From positions 1 through 64,000 of the forward strand of contig NZ_FXTJ01000004.1 in the NCBI RefSeq assembly GCF_900182545.1: a stretch of 64,000 nt of DNA. The letters are read 5' to 3'. This document shows positions 52,373-61,186 of the stretch, piece by piece. How positions within the stretch are numbered: the stretch's first letter is position 1; each line of letters opens with the position of its first letter. The position numbers were made by a program, and so were the translations under genes. The notes beneath the pieces are model-generated. The model had not been told where the DNA came from, did not search any database, and worked only from the letters and a program-made list of their open reading frames with translations. Source of the DNA: Geodermatophilus aquaeductus. GTDB lineage: Bacteria; Actinomycetota; Actinomycetes; Mycobacteriales; Geodermatophilaceae.

Positions 52373-53179
52373 GTGACCTCTCCCACACCTCCCGGCCCCG
52401 GTTCCGTCGCGCTCATCACCGGAGGGACCGGCGGCTTCGGCCGCGCCCTCACGACGACGCTGCGCCAGCGGGACGTCACCGTCGTCGCCGCCGACCTCGA
52501 CAGCGAGCGCAACCGGTCGGTCGCCGCCGAGCTCGGCGCGCACTTCGTCGCCCTCGACGTCACCGACCTCGCCGCGAACGAGGCCGTCGTCGCGCAGGTG
52601 GAGGCCGAGCACGGCCGGCTCGACGCCGCCTACCTCAACGCCGGCATCTCCGCGGCCAAGAGCGACGACGCCCTCGACCTCGACGAGTTCATGCGCGTGG
52701 TGGAGATCGACCTGTTCGGCGTCGTCTACGGCGTGCAGGCCGCCCGTCCGGCGATCAAGCGGGCCGGCGGGGGCGCGATCGTGGTGACCGCCTCGCTGGC
52801 CGGCCTCTCGCCGATGCCCACCGACCCGGGCTACAGCGTGGCCAAGGGCGGCGCGATCGCCTTCGTCCGGTCGATGGCGCCGCGGCTGACCCGCGAGGGC
52901 ATCACCATCTCCGCCATCTGCCCCGGCTTCGCCGACACCGCGATCATCGACCGCATCCGGCACGAGTTCCAGGCCGCGAACTTCCCGGTGATCCCGGCCT
53001 CCGAGGTCGCCGACGCGATGGTCATGGCGTGGGAGTCCGGGGAGCCGGGCGCGGCCTACGTCATCCAGCCCGGCGTCGGCACCGTGCCCTACCGGTTCAA
53101 GGGCGTGCCCAGCGCGAAGACGGCGACCGGCGAGACCGCCGTCGTCCCCGAGGCGCTGCGGCCGCCGTCGATGCTCTGA
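52373..53179 (+). CDS. SDR-family oxidoreductase
   Basis: A 268-residue short-chain dehydrogenase. Cofactor motif TGGTGGFGRAL, the Asp of DLDSE suggesting NAD(H) preference, the NAG motif (YLNAGIS), catalytic Ser in VVTASLAG and Tyr-x3-Lys in GYSVAKGGAIAF. GTG start 21 bp after the peptidase stop. Substrate not known; the neighbour is an MDR-type quinone reductase. Confidence 0.9.
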   Translation: MTSPTPPGPGSVALITGGTGGFGRALTTTLRQRDVTVVAADLDSERNRSVAAELGAHFVALDVTDLAANEAVVAQVEAEHGRLDAAYLNAGISAAKSDDALDLDEFMRVVEIDLFGVVYGVQAARPAIKRAGGGAIVVTASLAGLSPMPTDPGYSVAKGGAIAFVRSMAPRLTREGITISAICPGFADTAIIDRIRHEFQAANFPVIPASEVADAMVMAWESGEPGAAYVIQPGVGTVPYRFKGVPSAKTATGETAVVPEALRPPSML

Positions 53180-53234
53180 GGCGTCCCGGAGCCCCGGTGA
53201 CCGGCGTCACCGGGGCTCTGGCAGGGTCGGGAAC

Positions 53235-54188
53235 ATGCGCGCATGGCGGGTCCACGAGCTCGGCGACCCCTCGGAGGTCATGAGGTTCGAGGACGTCGCG
53301 GAGCCGGTCCCGGCCGAGGGCCAGATCAAGGTCCGGGTGCGGACCGCCGCGCTCAACTTCCCCGACGTGCTCATGGCCCAGGGGAAGTACCAGGAGCGCC
53401 CGCCGCTGCCGTTCACGCCCGGCGTCGAGCTGTGCGGGGAGACCGAGGACGGCCGCCGGGTCATCGGCGGGCCGGCCGGCGGCCCCGGCGCCTTCGCCGA
53501 GTACGCGCTCATGAACGCCCGCGACGCCTGGCCGGTGCCCGACTCGCTGTCCGACGAGAAGGCCGCCGCGCTCTACCTGACCTACCAGACCGGGCACGTC
53601 GGCCTGCACCGCCGCGCGCACCTGCAGGCGGGGGAGTGGTTGCTCGTGCACGCCGGCGCCGGCGGCGTCGGGTCGGCGGCCATCCAGCTCGGCAAGGCGG
53701 CCGGCGCGAAGGTCATCGCCACGGCCGGCGGCGCGCACAAGACCGAGGTCTGCCGCGAGCTCGGCGCCGACCACGTCATCGACTACACGGCCGAGGACTT
53801 CGTCCCGGTCGTCAAGGAGCTCACCGGCGGCGAGGGGGCCGACGTCGTCTACGACCCGGTCGGCGGCGACGTCTTCGACGGGTCCCGGAGGTGCATCGCC
53901 TTCGAGGGCCGGCTGCTCGTGGTCGGCTTCACCAGCGGGCGGATCCCCGAGGCGCCGGCCAACCACGCGCTGGTGAAGAACTACAGCGTCGTCGGCCTGC
54001 ACTGGGGGCTGTACAAGAAGAAGGACCCGGCCGTGATCGGCCAGACCCACGACGAGCTCGTGCGGCTGGTCACCGCCGGGCAGATCGACCCGCTGGTCGG
54101 TCAGGTGCTGCCGCTGGACCAGGCGCCGCGCGCGCTGGCCGCGCTCGCCGACCGTGGCACGGTCGGCAAGGTCGTGCTCGTCCCCTGA
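53235..54188 (+). CDS. NADPH:quinone oxidoreductase-like MDR protein
   Basis: A 317-residue zinc-free medium-chain reductase. The GroES-like half has LNFPDVLMAQGKYQERPPLP and FTPGVELCGE. The Rossmann half has LLVHAGAGGVGSAAIQLGKA and VVYDPVGGDVFDGSRR. These match the quinone oxidoreductase (QOR) branch. No zinc-ligand cysteines are seen in the usual places. The start at 53235 is about 55 bp after the SDR gene. Substrate unknown. Confidence 0.9.
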   Translation: MRAWRVHELGDPSEVMRFEDVAEPVPAEGQIKVRVRTAALNFPDVLMAQGKYQERPPLPFTPGVELCGETEDGRRVIGGPAGGPGAFAEYALMNARDAWPVPDSLSDEKAAALYLTYQTGHVGLHRRAHLQAGEWLLVHAGAGGVGSAAIQLGKAAGAKVIATAGGAHKTEVCRELGADHVIDYTAEDFVPVVKELTGGEGADVVYDPVGGDVFDGSRRCIAFEGRLLVVGFTSGRIPEAPANHALVKNYSVVGLHWGLYKKKDPAVIGQTHDELVRLVTAGQIDPLVGQVLPLDQAPRALAALADRGTVGKVVLVP

Positions 54189-54192
54189 CGGT

Positions 54193-54396
54193 TCAGGTGA
54201 CCGGCATCGGGAGGTAGGACAGCCGCGCGCGGCGGCGGAGGATGGCCTTGCGGGTGCCGTCGGCGTGCAGCTGGAGGCGCGCGAGCTCCCAGCCGCCGAC
54301 GTCGACCTGCAGGCTCAGCATGGTCGCCGCTGCGGTCCGGGACGTGCCCGGCGGGATCCGCAGCGGCGCGTACTCGTAGTCGTCGGCCGTGCTCAC
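54193..54396 (-). CDS. DUF5703 family protein
   Basis: A 67-residue actinobacterial protein: DDYEYAPLRIPPGTSRTAAA, then LSLQVDVGGWELARLQLHAD, GTRKAILRRRARLSYLPMP. The pattern YEY-x-PLR-I-P and the RRRAR end are those of DUF5703. Function unknown. It is convergent with the MDR gene, leaving only four bases between the stop codons. Confidence 0.85.
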   Translation of the reverse strand: MSTADDYEYAPLRIPPGTSRTAAATMLSLQVDVGGWELARLQLHADGTRKAILRRRARLSYLPMPVT

Positions 54397-54519
54397 CCCA
54401 GCGATGTTGCCACGGCCGACACCGGCCGGTCACCCGCTCGTCGTCCGCGGGGCTGCCGCCCGGGAGCCCGGACGGCAGGATGGACGACGACCTGCCAGCC
54501 GCACCCGAGGGAGCACGAC

Positions 54520-54780
54520 GTGACCGATCCCGGTTCCGCCAGCGACGCCGACCGCGCCGAGCAGGAGGCCCTCCTCGAGCCCTCGGCGCCGGCCCTCGCC
54601 GGGGAGGCGGGCCCGATCGCCGACGGCGCGGACGAGGCCGACGCACTCGAGCAGCAGCTCGCCGCCGCGCCGGGCTCGGCCGGCCCGCTGCGCCCGATCG
54701 GCGACGTCGACGCCAACGAGGCCGACGTCCTCGAGCAGGAGGCCGACGTCCCCTACGACGAGGACGACCGCACCTCCTGA
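54520..54780 (+). CDS. Small acidic conserved protein
   Basis: An 86-residue protein, very rich in Asp, Glu and Ala, with two similar segments (GADEADALEQ and DANEADVLEQ) and an acidic end VPYDEDDRTS. Proteins with this EADxxEQ pattern are common and unannotated in actinobacteria. The GTG at 54520 is supported by GAGGGAG eight bases upstream. Probably disordered; no function can be given. Confidence 0.7.
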   Translation: MTDPGSASDADRAEQEALLEPSAPALAGEAGPIADGADEADALEQQLAAAPGSAGPLRPIGDVDANEADVLEQEADVPYDEDDRTS

Positions 54781-54783
54781 CCC

Positions 54784-55200
54784 GTGCCGACGACGATCGC
54801 GCTGGTCGCCGTCGCGGTGCTGGCCGTCGGCGTGCCGCTGGCCGCCGTCGCGGCGAGCCGCTGGCGGGGGTGGTCGCGGCTGCGGCCGGGACGGGTCGGC
54901 GAGCCGTGGACCGAGGTGATGGAGCGCCACGGACTGACCGGCCTGCAGATGCACGAGTTGGCGATGCACCTCGGGCGGACTCAGCAGTGGCCCTGGGCCC
55001 GGCCGCCCGACGACCCGGTCCTGCGCGCGGCCGGGGCCGACTGGCTGCGGTGGGAGCTCGACCGCGCCGAGGCGCGGGCCGCCCGGGGAGGCGTCGGCGG
55101 TGTGCTGGCGCGCGTGCTCGAGGTGCCGTGGCGGCGGTACTGGCGCGGTCAGCTGCGGCGGTGGAGCGCGGCACCCGATCGGGGGAGCGCCTCGCGCTGA
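54784..55200 (+). CDS. Small membrane protein (paralogue 1)
   Basis: A 138-residue protein with one N-terminal membrane helix (IALVAVAVLAVGVPLAAVAA) followed by SRWRGWSRLRPGR and a basic, helical cytosolic part. The arrangement of helix plus RxWxxLRPG recurs in the genes at 55228 and 56696, so these are paralogues in a small local family. GTG start three bases after the acidic gene stop. Function unknown. Confidence 0.65.
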   Translation: MPTTIALVAVAVLAVGVPLAAVAASRWRGWSRLRPGRVGEPWTEVMERHGLTGLQMHELAMHLGRTQQWPWARPPDDPVLRAAGADWLRWELDRAEARAARGGVGGVLARVLEVPWRRYWRGQLRRWSAAPDRGSASR

Positions 55201-55227
55201 GGAACCGCGGCACCGACGATCCCGGGC

Positions 55228-55710
55228 GTGACCGCCGCCGTCGTCTCGATCGTGCTGCTGCTCGTCGGCCTGCCGCTGCTGGCGTTCTGGCTGGCCGGGC
55301 GGCGGTTCTGGTCGCGGCTGCGCCCGGGACGGGGCGCCGACCCCTGGGGCGATCTGGTCCGGACGCACGGCCTGGACGCCGGCGAGGCCGCCGCCGTGAA
55401 CGCCGCGGTCGCTCGCGGACGGCGGCTCGACGACGAACGGCTGCGGCGGGCCGCGGTGGCGCACGCGCGGCAGGCGCTGTCCGGGCTGCAGTGGCGGGAG
55501 GCGACCCGGGGCCGGCGGCTGCTGCTCGTCCTGGTGGCGCTCTGGCTCCTCCTGCAGGTCGCGGGCGTCGTCGTGCAGCTCGCCGCGGGGGAGCCCGAGG
55601 ACGTCAGCTGGGGCGTCGTCGCCGTCCTCGCCGCGGCCGTCGTGGCGACCCTGGTGTTCCGGCGCCGGCTGCGCCGCGCCGTCGAGCTCAACAGCGGGCC
55701 GCCCGCCTGA
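55228..55710 (+). CDS. Membrane protein (paralogue 2)
   Basis: A 160-residue protein with three membrane helices: N-terminal AAVVSIVLLLVGLPLLAFWL and two near the end (LLLVLVALWLLLQVAGVVVQ, VVAVLAAAVVATLVF). Between them are GRRFWSRLRPG and a helical stretch with AVARGRRL. It shares layout and motifs with the gene at 56696. Function unknown. Confidence 0.75.
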   Translation: MTAAVVSIVLLLVGLPLLAFWLAGRRFWSRLRPGRGADPWGDLVRTHGLDAGEAAAVNAAVARGRRLDDERLRRAAVAHARQALSGLQWREATRGRRLLLVLVALWLLLQVAGVVVQLAAGEPEDVSWGVVAVLAAAVVATLVFRRRLRRAVELNSGPPA

Positions 55711-55741
55711 TCTGTCGGTGCCGACCGGTAGGACCCCGGGC

Positions 55742-56629
55742 ATGACGATCGTGGTGACCACGCCCACCGGGAACGTCGGCTCGCGGGTGACGCGGCTGCT
55801 CGTGCAGGCCGGGGTCCGGCCGCGGGTGCTGCTGCGCGACCCCGCGCGCCTCGAGGAGGGCCTGCGCGCCCACGTCGACGCCGTCCCCGTGGACCTCACC
55901 GAGCGCGACGCCGTCCTGCGCGCCACCGAGGGCGCCACCGCGCTGTACTGGGTCAGCCCGCCCACCGGCGCCGACGACCCGGTCGCCGCGGCGGCCGAGC
56001 TGGGGCAGACCGCGGCGCTCGCCGTCACCACGCACGGCATCGGGCGCACGGTGTTCCAAAGCAGCGTCGGGGCGGAGAAGCGCTCGGGCACCGGGGACAT
56101 CGACGGGCTGGCGCGCACGGAGGAGGCGCTCGACGCGGCGGCGGCCGCCACCACCGGCGCCGGCGTCTGCCACCTGCGCTGCGGCTACTTCACGACCAAC
56201 CTGCTCATGGACGTCGACGCCCTGCGTGCCGGGGTGCTGCGCACGCCGTGGGACCTCGACGCCCCGATGCCGTGGGTCGACCCGCGCGACGTCGGCGACG
56301 TCGCCGCCGCGCGTCTGCTCGCCGCCGACTGGACCGGCCGGCAGGTGCAGGCGGTGCACGGCCCGGCCGACCTCACCTGGCGCCAGGTCGCCGCGGTCGT
56401 CGCCGACGTCACCGGGCGGCCGGTGCTCGCCGAGCGGATCAGCGACGACGACCTGCGCGCTTCGCTGACGGCGGCCGGGCTGACCGACCGGCAGGTCGAG
56501 GCGGTCGTCGGCATGGCCGCGGGCCTGCGCGACCACGACCCCGAGGACCGGCGCACGGTCGTGACCACCACGCCGACGACGCTCGCCGCCTGGGCGCACG
56601 AGCACCTGCGCCCGCTGCTGGCCGCCTGA
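55742..56629 (+). CDS. NmrA-like NAD(P)-binding protein
   Basis: A 295-residue atypical short-chain dehydrogenase: VVTTPTGNVGSRVTRLLVQA as nucleotide-binding start, PRVLLRDPARL after the second strand, and YWVSPPTGADDP, HLRCGYFTTNLLMDVDALRA as in the NmrA/HSCARG group. Such proteins sense redox state or reduce small substrates. The start at 55742 is the ATG directly before the first strand. It sits between two paralogous membrane protein genes. Confidence 0.85.
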   Translation: MTIVVTTPTGNVGSRVTRLLVQAGVRPRVLLRDPARLEEGLRAHVDAVPVDLTERDAVLRATEGATALYWVSPPTGADDPVAAAAELGQTAALAVTTHGIGRTVFQSSVGAEKRSGTGDIDGLARTEEALDAAAAATTGAGVCHLRCGYFTTNLLMDVDALRAGVLRTPWDLDAPMPWVDPRDVGDVAAARLLAADWTGRQVQAVHGPADLTWRQVAAVVADVTGRPVLAERISDDDLRASLTAAGLTDRQVEAVVGMAAGLRDHDPEDRRTVVTTTPTTLAAWAHEHLRPLLAA

Positions 56630-56695
56630 CCCGGTGCGTCCCCCGTCCGGGGTGGCCGCGTCCGCGGGCGGGCCCTCGCCGGGCATGCTCGGCGG

Positions 56696-57184
56696 GTGCC
56701 CCTCCTGCTCGTGCTCCTGCTCCTCCTGGCCCTCGCGCTCCCGCTGCTGTCCTGGTCGATCGCCGGCCGCCGGTTCTGGGCGGACCTGCGCGGGCCCGGC
56801 ACGCGCGACCTGCGCGCGGAGGTCGTCGCGCGGCACCGGCTCAGCGGCGGCGACGCCGACGCCGTGCAGACGGCGGTGACCCGCGGCCGGCCGGTGGGGG
56901 AGTCGCGGCTGCACCCCGCGGCCGCGGACTGGGCCGGCACCACGCTCACCGTGCTCGACGAGCAGCGCGCGCGGCACGCGGGGCGCGAACGCGCGGCCGC
57001 CGTCGTCCTCGGCCTGGCCGGCCTCTGCCTGCTGGCCGCGCTGGTGCTCGCGGTGGTGCTCGACGCCGGGGCGCTGGTGTACCTGGTCGTCCTCCTCGCC
57101 GGCGGCGCGATCGCCAACCTGGCGCTGCTCCCGGTCCTGGTCCGGCGCAACCTGCGACGGGCGGTCGCGGCCAACGGAGGGTGA
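56696..57184 (+). CDS. Membrane protein (paralogue 3)
   Basis: A 162-residue protein with an N-terminal helix (LLLVLLLLLALALPLLSWSI), AGRRFWADLRGPG, AVTRGRPVGESRLHPAA and two C-terminal helices. The match to the 55228 gene (AGRRFW, AVxRGR, RRLRRAV-type ends) shows recent duplication around the NmrA-like gene. GTG start. Function unknown. Confidence 0.75.
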   Translation: MPLLLVLLLLLALALPLLSWSIAGRRFWADLRGPGTRDLRAEVVARHRLSGGDADAVQTAVTRGRPVGESRLHPAAADWAGTTLTVLDEQRARHAGRERAAAVVLGLAGLCLLAALVLAVVLDAGALVYLVVLLAGGAIANLALLPVLVRRNLRRAVAANGG

Positions 57185-57209
57185 CGCTCCCGCTTCCCGA
57201 GGGGATCAG

Positions 57210-57230
57210 CTCAGGTTAGGCTAACCTGAG
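57210..57230. promoter_or_regulatory. IdeR/DtxR iron box
   Basis: A perfect 10-bp inverted repeat around one base: CTCAGGTTAG-G-CTAACCTGAG. The core TTAGGCTAACCT matches the actinobacterial IdeR/DtxR consensus almost base for base. It lies 22 bp before the TTG start of the DUF2470 gene, where bound IdeR would block transcription under iron sufficiency. Confidence 0.9.
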
Positions 57231-57251
57231 TCGTCGTCCCGAGGGGGAGCC

Positions 57252-58022
57252 TTGACCACCTGCCCCGGTTCTCCAGCGCTCTCCGTCGCCGGTGTGCCCG
57301 AGCGTGCCCGCACCGCCGCCACGCGCAGCCCCGCCGCGCTGTGCGTCGCGGGCCGCGAGCCGAGCCGCCCGCTGGCGCACGCCACCACCGCCGCCGGGCA
57401 GGTGCTGGTGCTCGTCCCCGCCGACGGCGAGGTCGCCGGCGTCCTGGGCGCCGCCCCCGACCGGGACGTGTCGGCGCTGCTCATGGTCAGCGACCGCGCA
57501 CCCGTTCCGCTGCGTGACCCGGTGCGGGCCACCCTGTGGCTGTCCGGCTGGCTCACGCCGGTGGCCGCGGCCGACCGGCGCGCCGCCGCCGTCGCCTTCG
57601 CCGAGGTGCGGCCCGAGGAGGCGCTGCTCGACGTCGGCACGAGCGCCCTGCTGCTGCGCCTGGACCTCGCCGAGGTCGTGCTGCGCGAGGGCACCGCCTG
57701 CGCCGAGGTCTCGCCGGCCGACTTCGCCGCCGCCCGGCCCGACCCGGTCGCCCCGATCGAGGAGGGGATGCTGCAGCACCTCGACCGCGACCACCCCGAC
57801 GTCCTCGCCGTCCTCCGCAGCCGCGTGCCCACCGCGCCGGGGGAGACGGTGCGCCCCCTCGGCATCGACCGCTTCGGCTACCGGCTGCGGGTGGAGCGGC
57901 CGGGCGGGCACCGCGACGTCCGGGTGCCCTTCGCCCGCCCGCTCACCTGCCCCGGGCAGCTGCGCGCCGCGACGTCGCAGCTGCTCTGCGCCCTCCGCGC
58001 CGGCCTCACCCGCCGCGACTGA
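57252..58022 (+). CDS. DUF2470 protein, iron-regulated
   Basis: A 256-residue protein. The first half is an FMN-barrel-like region (GQVLVLVPADGEVAGVLGAA, RATLWLSGWLTPV). The second has the DUF2470 helical domain (IEEGMLQHLDRDHPDVLAVL, GIDRFGYRLRVERPGGHRDV, VPFARPL) seen in heme-utilisation and siderophore-related proteins. The TTG start is preceded by GAGGGGGAG. The iron box upstream supports a role in iron or heme metabolism, most likely heme handling; exact reaction unknown. Confidence 0.85.
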   Translation: MTTCPGSPALSVAGVPERARTAATRSPAALCVAGREPSRPLAHATTAAGQVLVLVPADGEVAGVLGAAPDRDVSALLMVSDRAPVPLRDPVRATLWLSGWLTPVAAADRRAAAVAFAEVRPEEALLDVGTSALLLRLDLAEVVLREGTACAEVSPADFAAARPDPVAPIEEGMLQHLDRDHPDVLAVLRSRVPTAPGETVRPLGIDRFGYRLRVERPGGHRDVRVPFARPLTCPGQLRAATSQLLCALRAGLTRRD

Positions 58023-58061
58023 CGGTGCAGGCGGCAGGAATGGCCATTTCTGCCGCCCCCG

Positions 58062-60032
58062 TCAGCCCAGGTTCTCGCGGAGGAGCTGTGCCAGGCGGGT
58101 GCGACGGGGCCGGACGTCGACCTCCCGCACCGCCCGCGCCAGCGCCGCGCCCGAGGCGTGCACGACCGACAGGTGCTGCTGCGCCCGCGTGAGCGCGGTG
58201 TAGACCAGCGGCCGCGACAGCATCCCGCCCGCCTCCGGCGGCAGCACCACGACCACACCCGGCCACTCCGAGCCCTGCGCGCGGTGCACGGTGATCGCCC
58301 AGCCGTGCTTGAGGTCGGGCAGCGCGTCGCCGGGCACCGTCACCGGCCCGGAGGCGAACGCGACGTCGAGGGTGCCCTCGCCGGTCTTGGTCACCACGCC
58401 GACCTCGCCGTTGGCGAACCCGATCGGCTCGAGGTCGAGGTGGTTGGCGGTGGCCACCACGCGGTCGCCGACGTCGAAGCCGAACACCGTGCCGTCGCCG
58501 GGGTTCAGCTTCTCCTTCAGCGCCCGGTTCAGCTCGATCGTGCCGGCCGGCCCGCGGTGCACCGGCGTCACCACCTGCACGTTGCGCGGCTCGATCCCCA
58601 GCGCCCGCGGGATCGAGTCGGTGACCAGCTGCACCACGCGCCGCGCGGCCTCGCCGCTCCCGGAGGCCGGGACGACGACGACCTCGCGGTCGGGGGAGTC
58701 GACCGGCGGCAGCTCCCCGGTGCGCACCGCGCTCGCCAGCCGGGCGATCGCGCCGCCCTCGGCCTGCCGGTACAGCGTGGTCAGCTCGGTCACCGGGACG
58801 ACGCCGGAGTCGATGAGGTCGCCGAGCACGTGCCCGGGGCCGATCGAGGGCAGCTGCGCGGGGTCGCCCACCAGCAGCAGGTGGGTGCCGTCGGAGCAGG
58901 CCTCGACCAGCGCCGCGGTGAGCTCGACGTCGAGCATCGAGGCCTCGTCCACGACGACGACGTCGGCGTCGAGCGGCCACTCCTCGTTGCGGGTGAACCC
59001 GCCGCCGAAGCCCTGTGACCCCAGCAGCCGGTGCACGGTGACCGCCGGGTGGTCGGTGAGCTCCTCCAGCCGCTTGGCCGCCCGGCCGGTGGGCGCGGCG
59101 AGCGCGACCTCGGTGCCCTTGGCCTTGAGCAGCCGGACGACGGCGGCCACGGTGCGGCTCTTGCCGGTGCCCGGGCCGCCGGTGAGCAGCGAGACGCCGG
59201 CGCCGAGCACCTGCGCGACGGCCTGCTTCTGCGCCTCGTCCAGGCCCTTGGACACCGACCGGACGGCGGCGGGGTCGGCGATCCGCTCGGCGGTGGCGGC
59301 CAGCCGGGCCACGGCCTCGGCGACCTCCTCCTCGGCCATGCCGTAGCGGGCCAGCGAGAGCGTCCGCAGCGCGGGGTCGGGCTCGGGCGGCTCCTCGTCG
59401 GAGTCCTCGTCGAACTCCGGCTCCGGCGGCTCGTGGTCGAGCACGTCGCCGGACTCGACAGCCGCGACGATCGCCGTCGCCGGGTCGGCCAGGCCCTCGG
59501 CGCGCAGCGCGGCGACGACGAGGTCGGCTGGCAGCACGGTGTGCCCGTCGCGGGCGGCGGTGCGCAGCGTCATGACGACGATCGCCCGGCCGCGGCGGGA
59601 GTCCTGCCGGTCGGCGCCGGGCAGCAGCGAGATCGCCAGCCGGTCGGCGTCGGCCAGCTTGACGTTGTTCAGGCCCAGCAGCGCCCACGGGTCGTCGCGC
59701 AGCCGGCGCGCGGCGTCCTCGCCCAGCGCGTCGGCGGCCGAGGACGCCAGCTTGGCCTCCAGCCCGGCCTTCGCCAGCAGCTCGACGACGTCGTAGGTGG
59801 GCGCCGCCGACAGGAAGGAGGAGAACAGCCGCTCGGCGCGCTGCTTGCCGACCCGCGGCATCTTCAGCAGCTTCGCCACGGTGACGTCGTCGGGGGTGGT
59901 GATGCCGGCGCCGGGCAGCTCGGCGACGGCCCGCTTGCCCAGGCCCGGCCACAGCCCGGCGGTGCAGAAGGCGCCGAAGACGGGGTCCGGCCAGACCGGC
60001 TTGGGAACGGTGTTGGTCGAGGGAGTGCTCAC
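58062..60032 (-). CDS. recD2: ATP-dependent RecD-like DNA helicase
   Basis: A 656-residue SF1B helicase. An N-terminal helix-hairpin-helix type region (LLKMPRVGKQRAERLFSSF) precedes the motor. The motor shows Walker A in SLLTGGPGTGKSRTVAAVVR, motif Ia/II (VALAAPTGRAAKRL, VVVDEASMLDVELTAALVEA), QLPSIGPGHVLGDLIDS and the C-terminal UvrD_C_2 stretch (HGWAITVHRAQGSEWPGVVV, SRPLVYTALTRAQQHLSVV). It is slightly shorter than typical RecD2. GTG at 60032 overlaps the aldo/keto reductase stop (GTGA), which fixes the start despite a longer open frame. Likely role in DNA repair. Confidence 0.88.
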   Translation of the reverse strand: MSTPSTNTVPKPVWPDPVFGAFCTAGLWPGLGKRAVAELPGAGITTPDDVTVAKLLKMPRVGKQRAERLFSSFLSAAPTYDVVELLAKAGLEAKLASSAADALGEDAARRLRDDPWALLGLNNVKLADADRLAISLLPGADRQDSRRGRAIVVMTLRTAARDGHTVLPADLVVAALRAEGLADPATAIVAAVESGDVLDHEPPEPEFDEDSDEEPPEPDPALRTLSLARYGMAEEEVAEAVARLAATAERIADPAAVRSVSKGLDEAQKQAVAQVLGAGVSLLTGGPGTGKSRTVAAVVRLLKAKGTEVALAAPTGRAAKRLEELTDHPAVTVHRLLGSQGFGGGFTRNEEWPLDADVVVVDEASMLDVELTAALVEACSDGTHLLLVGDPAQLPSIGPGHVLGDLIDSGVVPVTELTTLYRQAEGGAIARLASAVRTGELPPVDSPDREVVVVPASGSGEAARRVVQLVTDSIPRALGIEPRNVQVVTPVHRGPAGTIELNRALKEKLNPGDGTVFGFDVGDRVVATANHLDLEPIGFANGEVGVVTKTGEGTLDVAFASGPVTVPGDALPDLKHGWAITVHRAQGSEWPGVVVVLPPEAGGMLSRPLVYTALTRAQQHLSVVHASGAALARAVREVDVRPRRTRLAQLLRENLG

Positions 60033-61009
60033 CGGGCGGCCCGCTGGTCGGGGTAGGAGAAGTGCGGCGCCGAGACGTCCTCGAGCGCCGTGCGGATGGC
60101 CGCGGGCAGCCGGACGGCGTCGGCGTCCAGGGAGGCCTGCAGCTGCGCCGCGGTGCGCGCGCCGACGACGGGCGCGACGACGCCGGGCCGGTCGCGGACC
60201 CAGGCCAGCGCGACGGCGAGCGGCGAGGTGCCCAGGCCGTCGGCGGCGGTGACCACGGCCTCCACGATGCGGTCGGCGGTGGCCGAGCGCAGGTCGTCGA
60301 CGAAGCCGGCCCACTGCGGCGAGGCGCCGCGGGACTCCGGCGGGGTGCCGGTGCGGTACTTGCCGGTGAGCAGCCCACGGCCCAGCGGCGACCACGCGAG
60401 CACGCCGAGCCCGAGCGCCTCCGCGGCGGGCACGACCTCCCGCTCGACGCCGCGCTGCAGCAGCGAGTACTCGACCTGCGTGCTCACCAGCGGCGTGCGG
60501 CCGGGCCAGGCGCGCTGCCACGTGGCGGCCTGCGCGGTCTGCCAGCCGGTGTAGTTGCTCACACCGACGTAGCGCACGCGGCCGCTGGCGACGGCGGTGT
60601 CGCACGCGGCGAGGGTCTCCTCGACCGGGGTGTGCTCGTCCCAGGCGTGCAGCTGCCACAGGTCGACGTGGTCGACACCCAGGCGGGCCAGCGACGCGTC
60701 GAGCGCCGCCAGCAGGTGCCCGCGGGAGGCGCCCCGGCCCAGCGGCCCGCGCCCGGTGCGGCCCACCGCCTTCGTGGCCACCAGCACGTCCGACCGCGGG
60801 ACGACGTCGGCCAGCAGTCGGCCCAGCGTCCGCTCGCTGTCGCCGTCGCAGTAGACGTCGGCGGTGTCGACGAGGGTGCCCCCGGCGTCGACGAAGGCGG
60901 TGAGCTGCAGCGCCGCCTCGTCCTCGTCGGTGTCCCGGCCCCAGGTCATGGTGCCCAGCGCGAGCCGGGAGACGACCAGGCCGCTGCGTCCCAGCGCCCG
61001 TTGTTCCAC
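60029..61009 (-). CDS. Aldo/keto reductase
   Basis: A 326-residue NADPH-dependent reductase with the family layout. It has LALGTMTWGRDTDEDEA, catalytic Asp-Tyr in VDTADVYCDGDSERTLG, Lys in VLVATKAVGR, His in VDLWQLHAWDEHTPVEETLA, and the cofactor end VVGARTAAQLQASLDA. The substrate is unknown. Its stop overlaps the helicase start, so the two are translated together. Confidence 0.92.
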   Translation of the reverse strand: MEQRALGRSGLVVSRLALGTMTWGRDTDEDEAALQLTAFVDAGGTLVDTADVYCDGDSERTLGRLLADVVPRSDVLVATKAVGRTGRGPLGRGASRGHLLAALDASLARLGVDHVDLWQLHAWDEHTPVEETLAACDTAVASGRVRYVGVSNYTGWQTAQAATWQRAWPGRTPLVSTQVEYSLLQRGVEREVVPAAEALGLGVLAWSPLGRGLLTGKYRTGTPPESRGASPQWAGFVDDLRSATADRIVEAVVTAADGLGTSPLAVALAWVRDRPGVVAPVVGARTAAQLQASLDADAVRLPAAIRTALEDVSAPHFSYPDQRAAR

Positions 61010-61186
61010 GACCGGCCAACCTACCGCCGCGGGACGACACCGGCCGGTGGGCGCGGCGGAGTGTGGACGGCGCGCCGGTGTGGCTCCGGCCGCACCCGGG
61101 GAGCCGACCTAGGCTGTCCTCCCGTGCTCCTGTTCCGCCCGTGCCCGCCTGCCCGCCCGACGACGCACCTCCGGGGCTGAGCGGCC

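Noticed and set aside
60033..61040. Upstream extension of the helicase to a 992-residue protein
   Set aside because: The extra part is the antisense-like reading of another frame of the aldo/keto reductase gene. The GTG at 60032 with GTGA overlap explains the real start.
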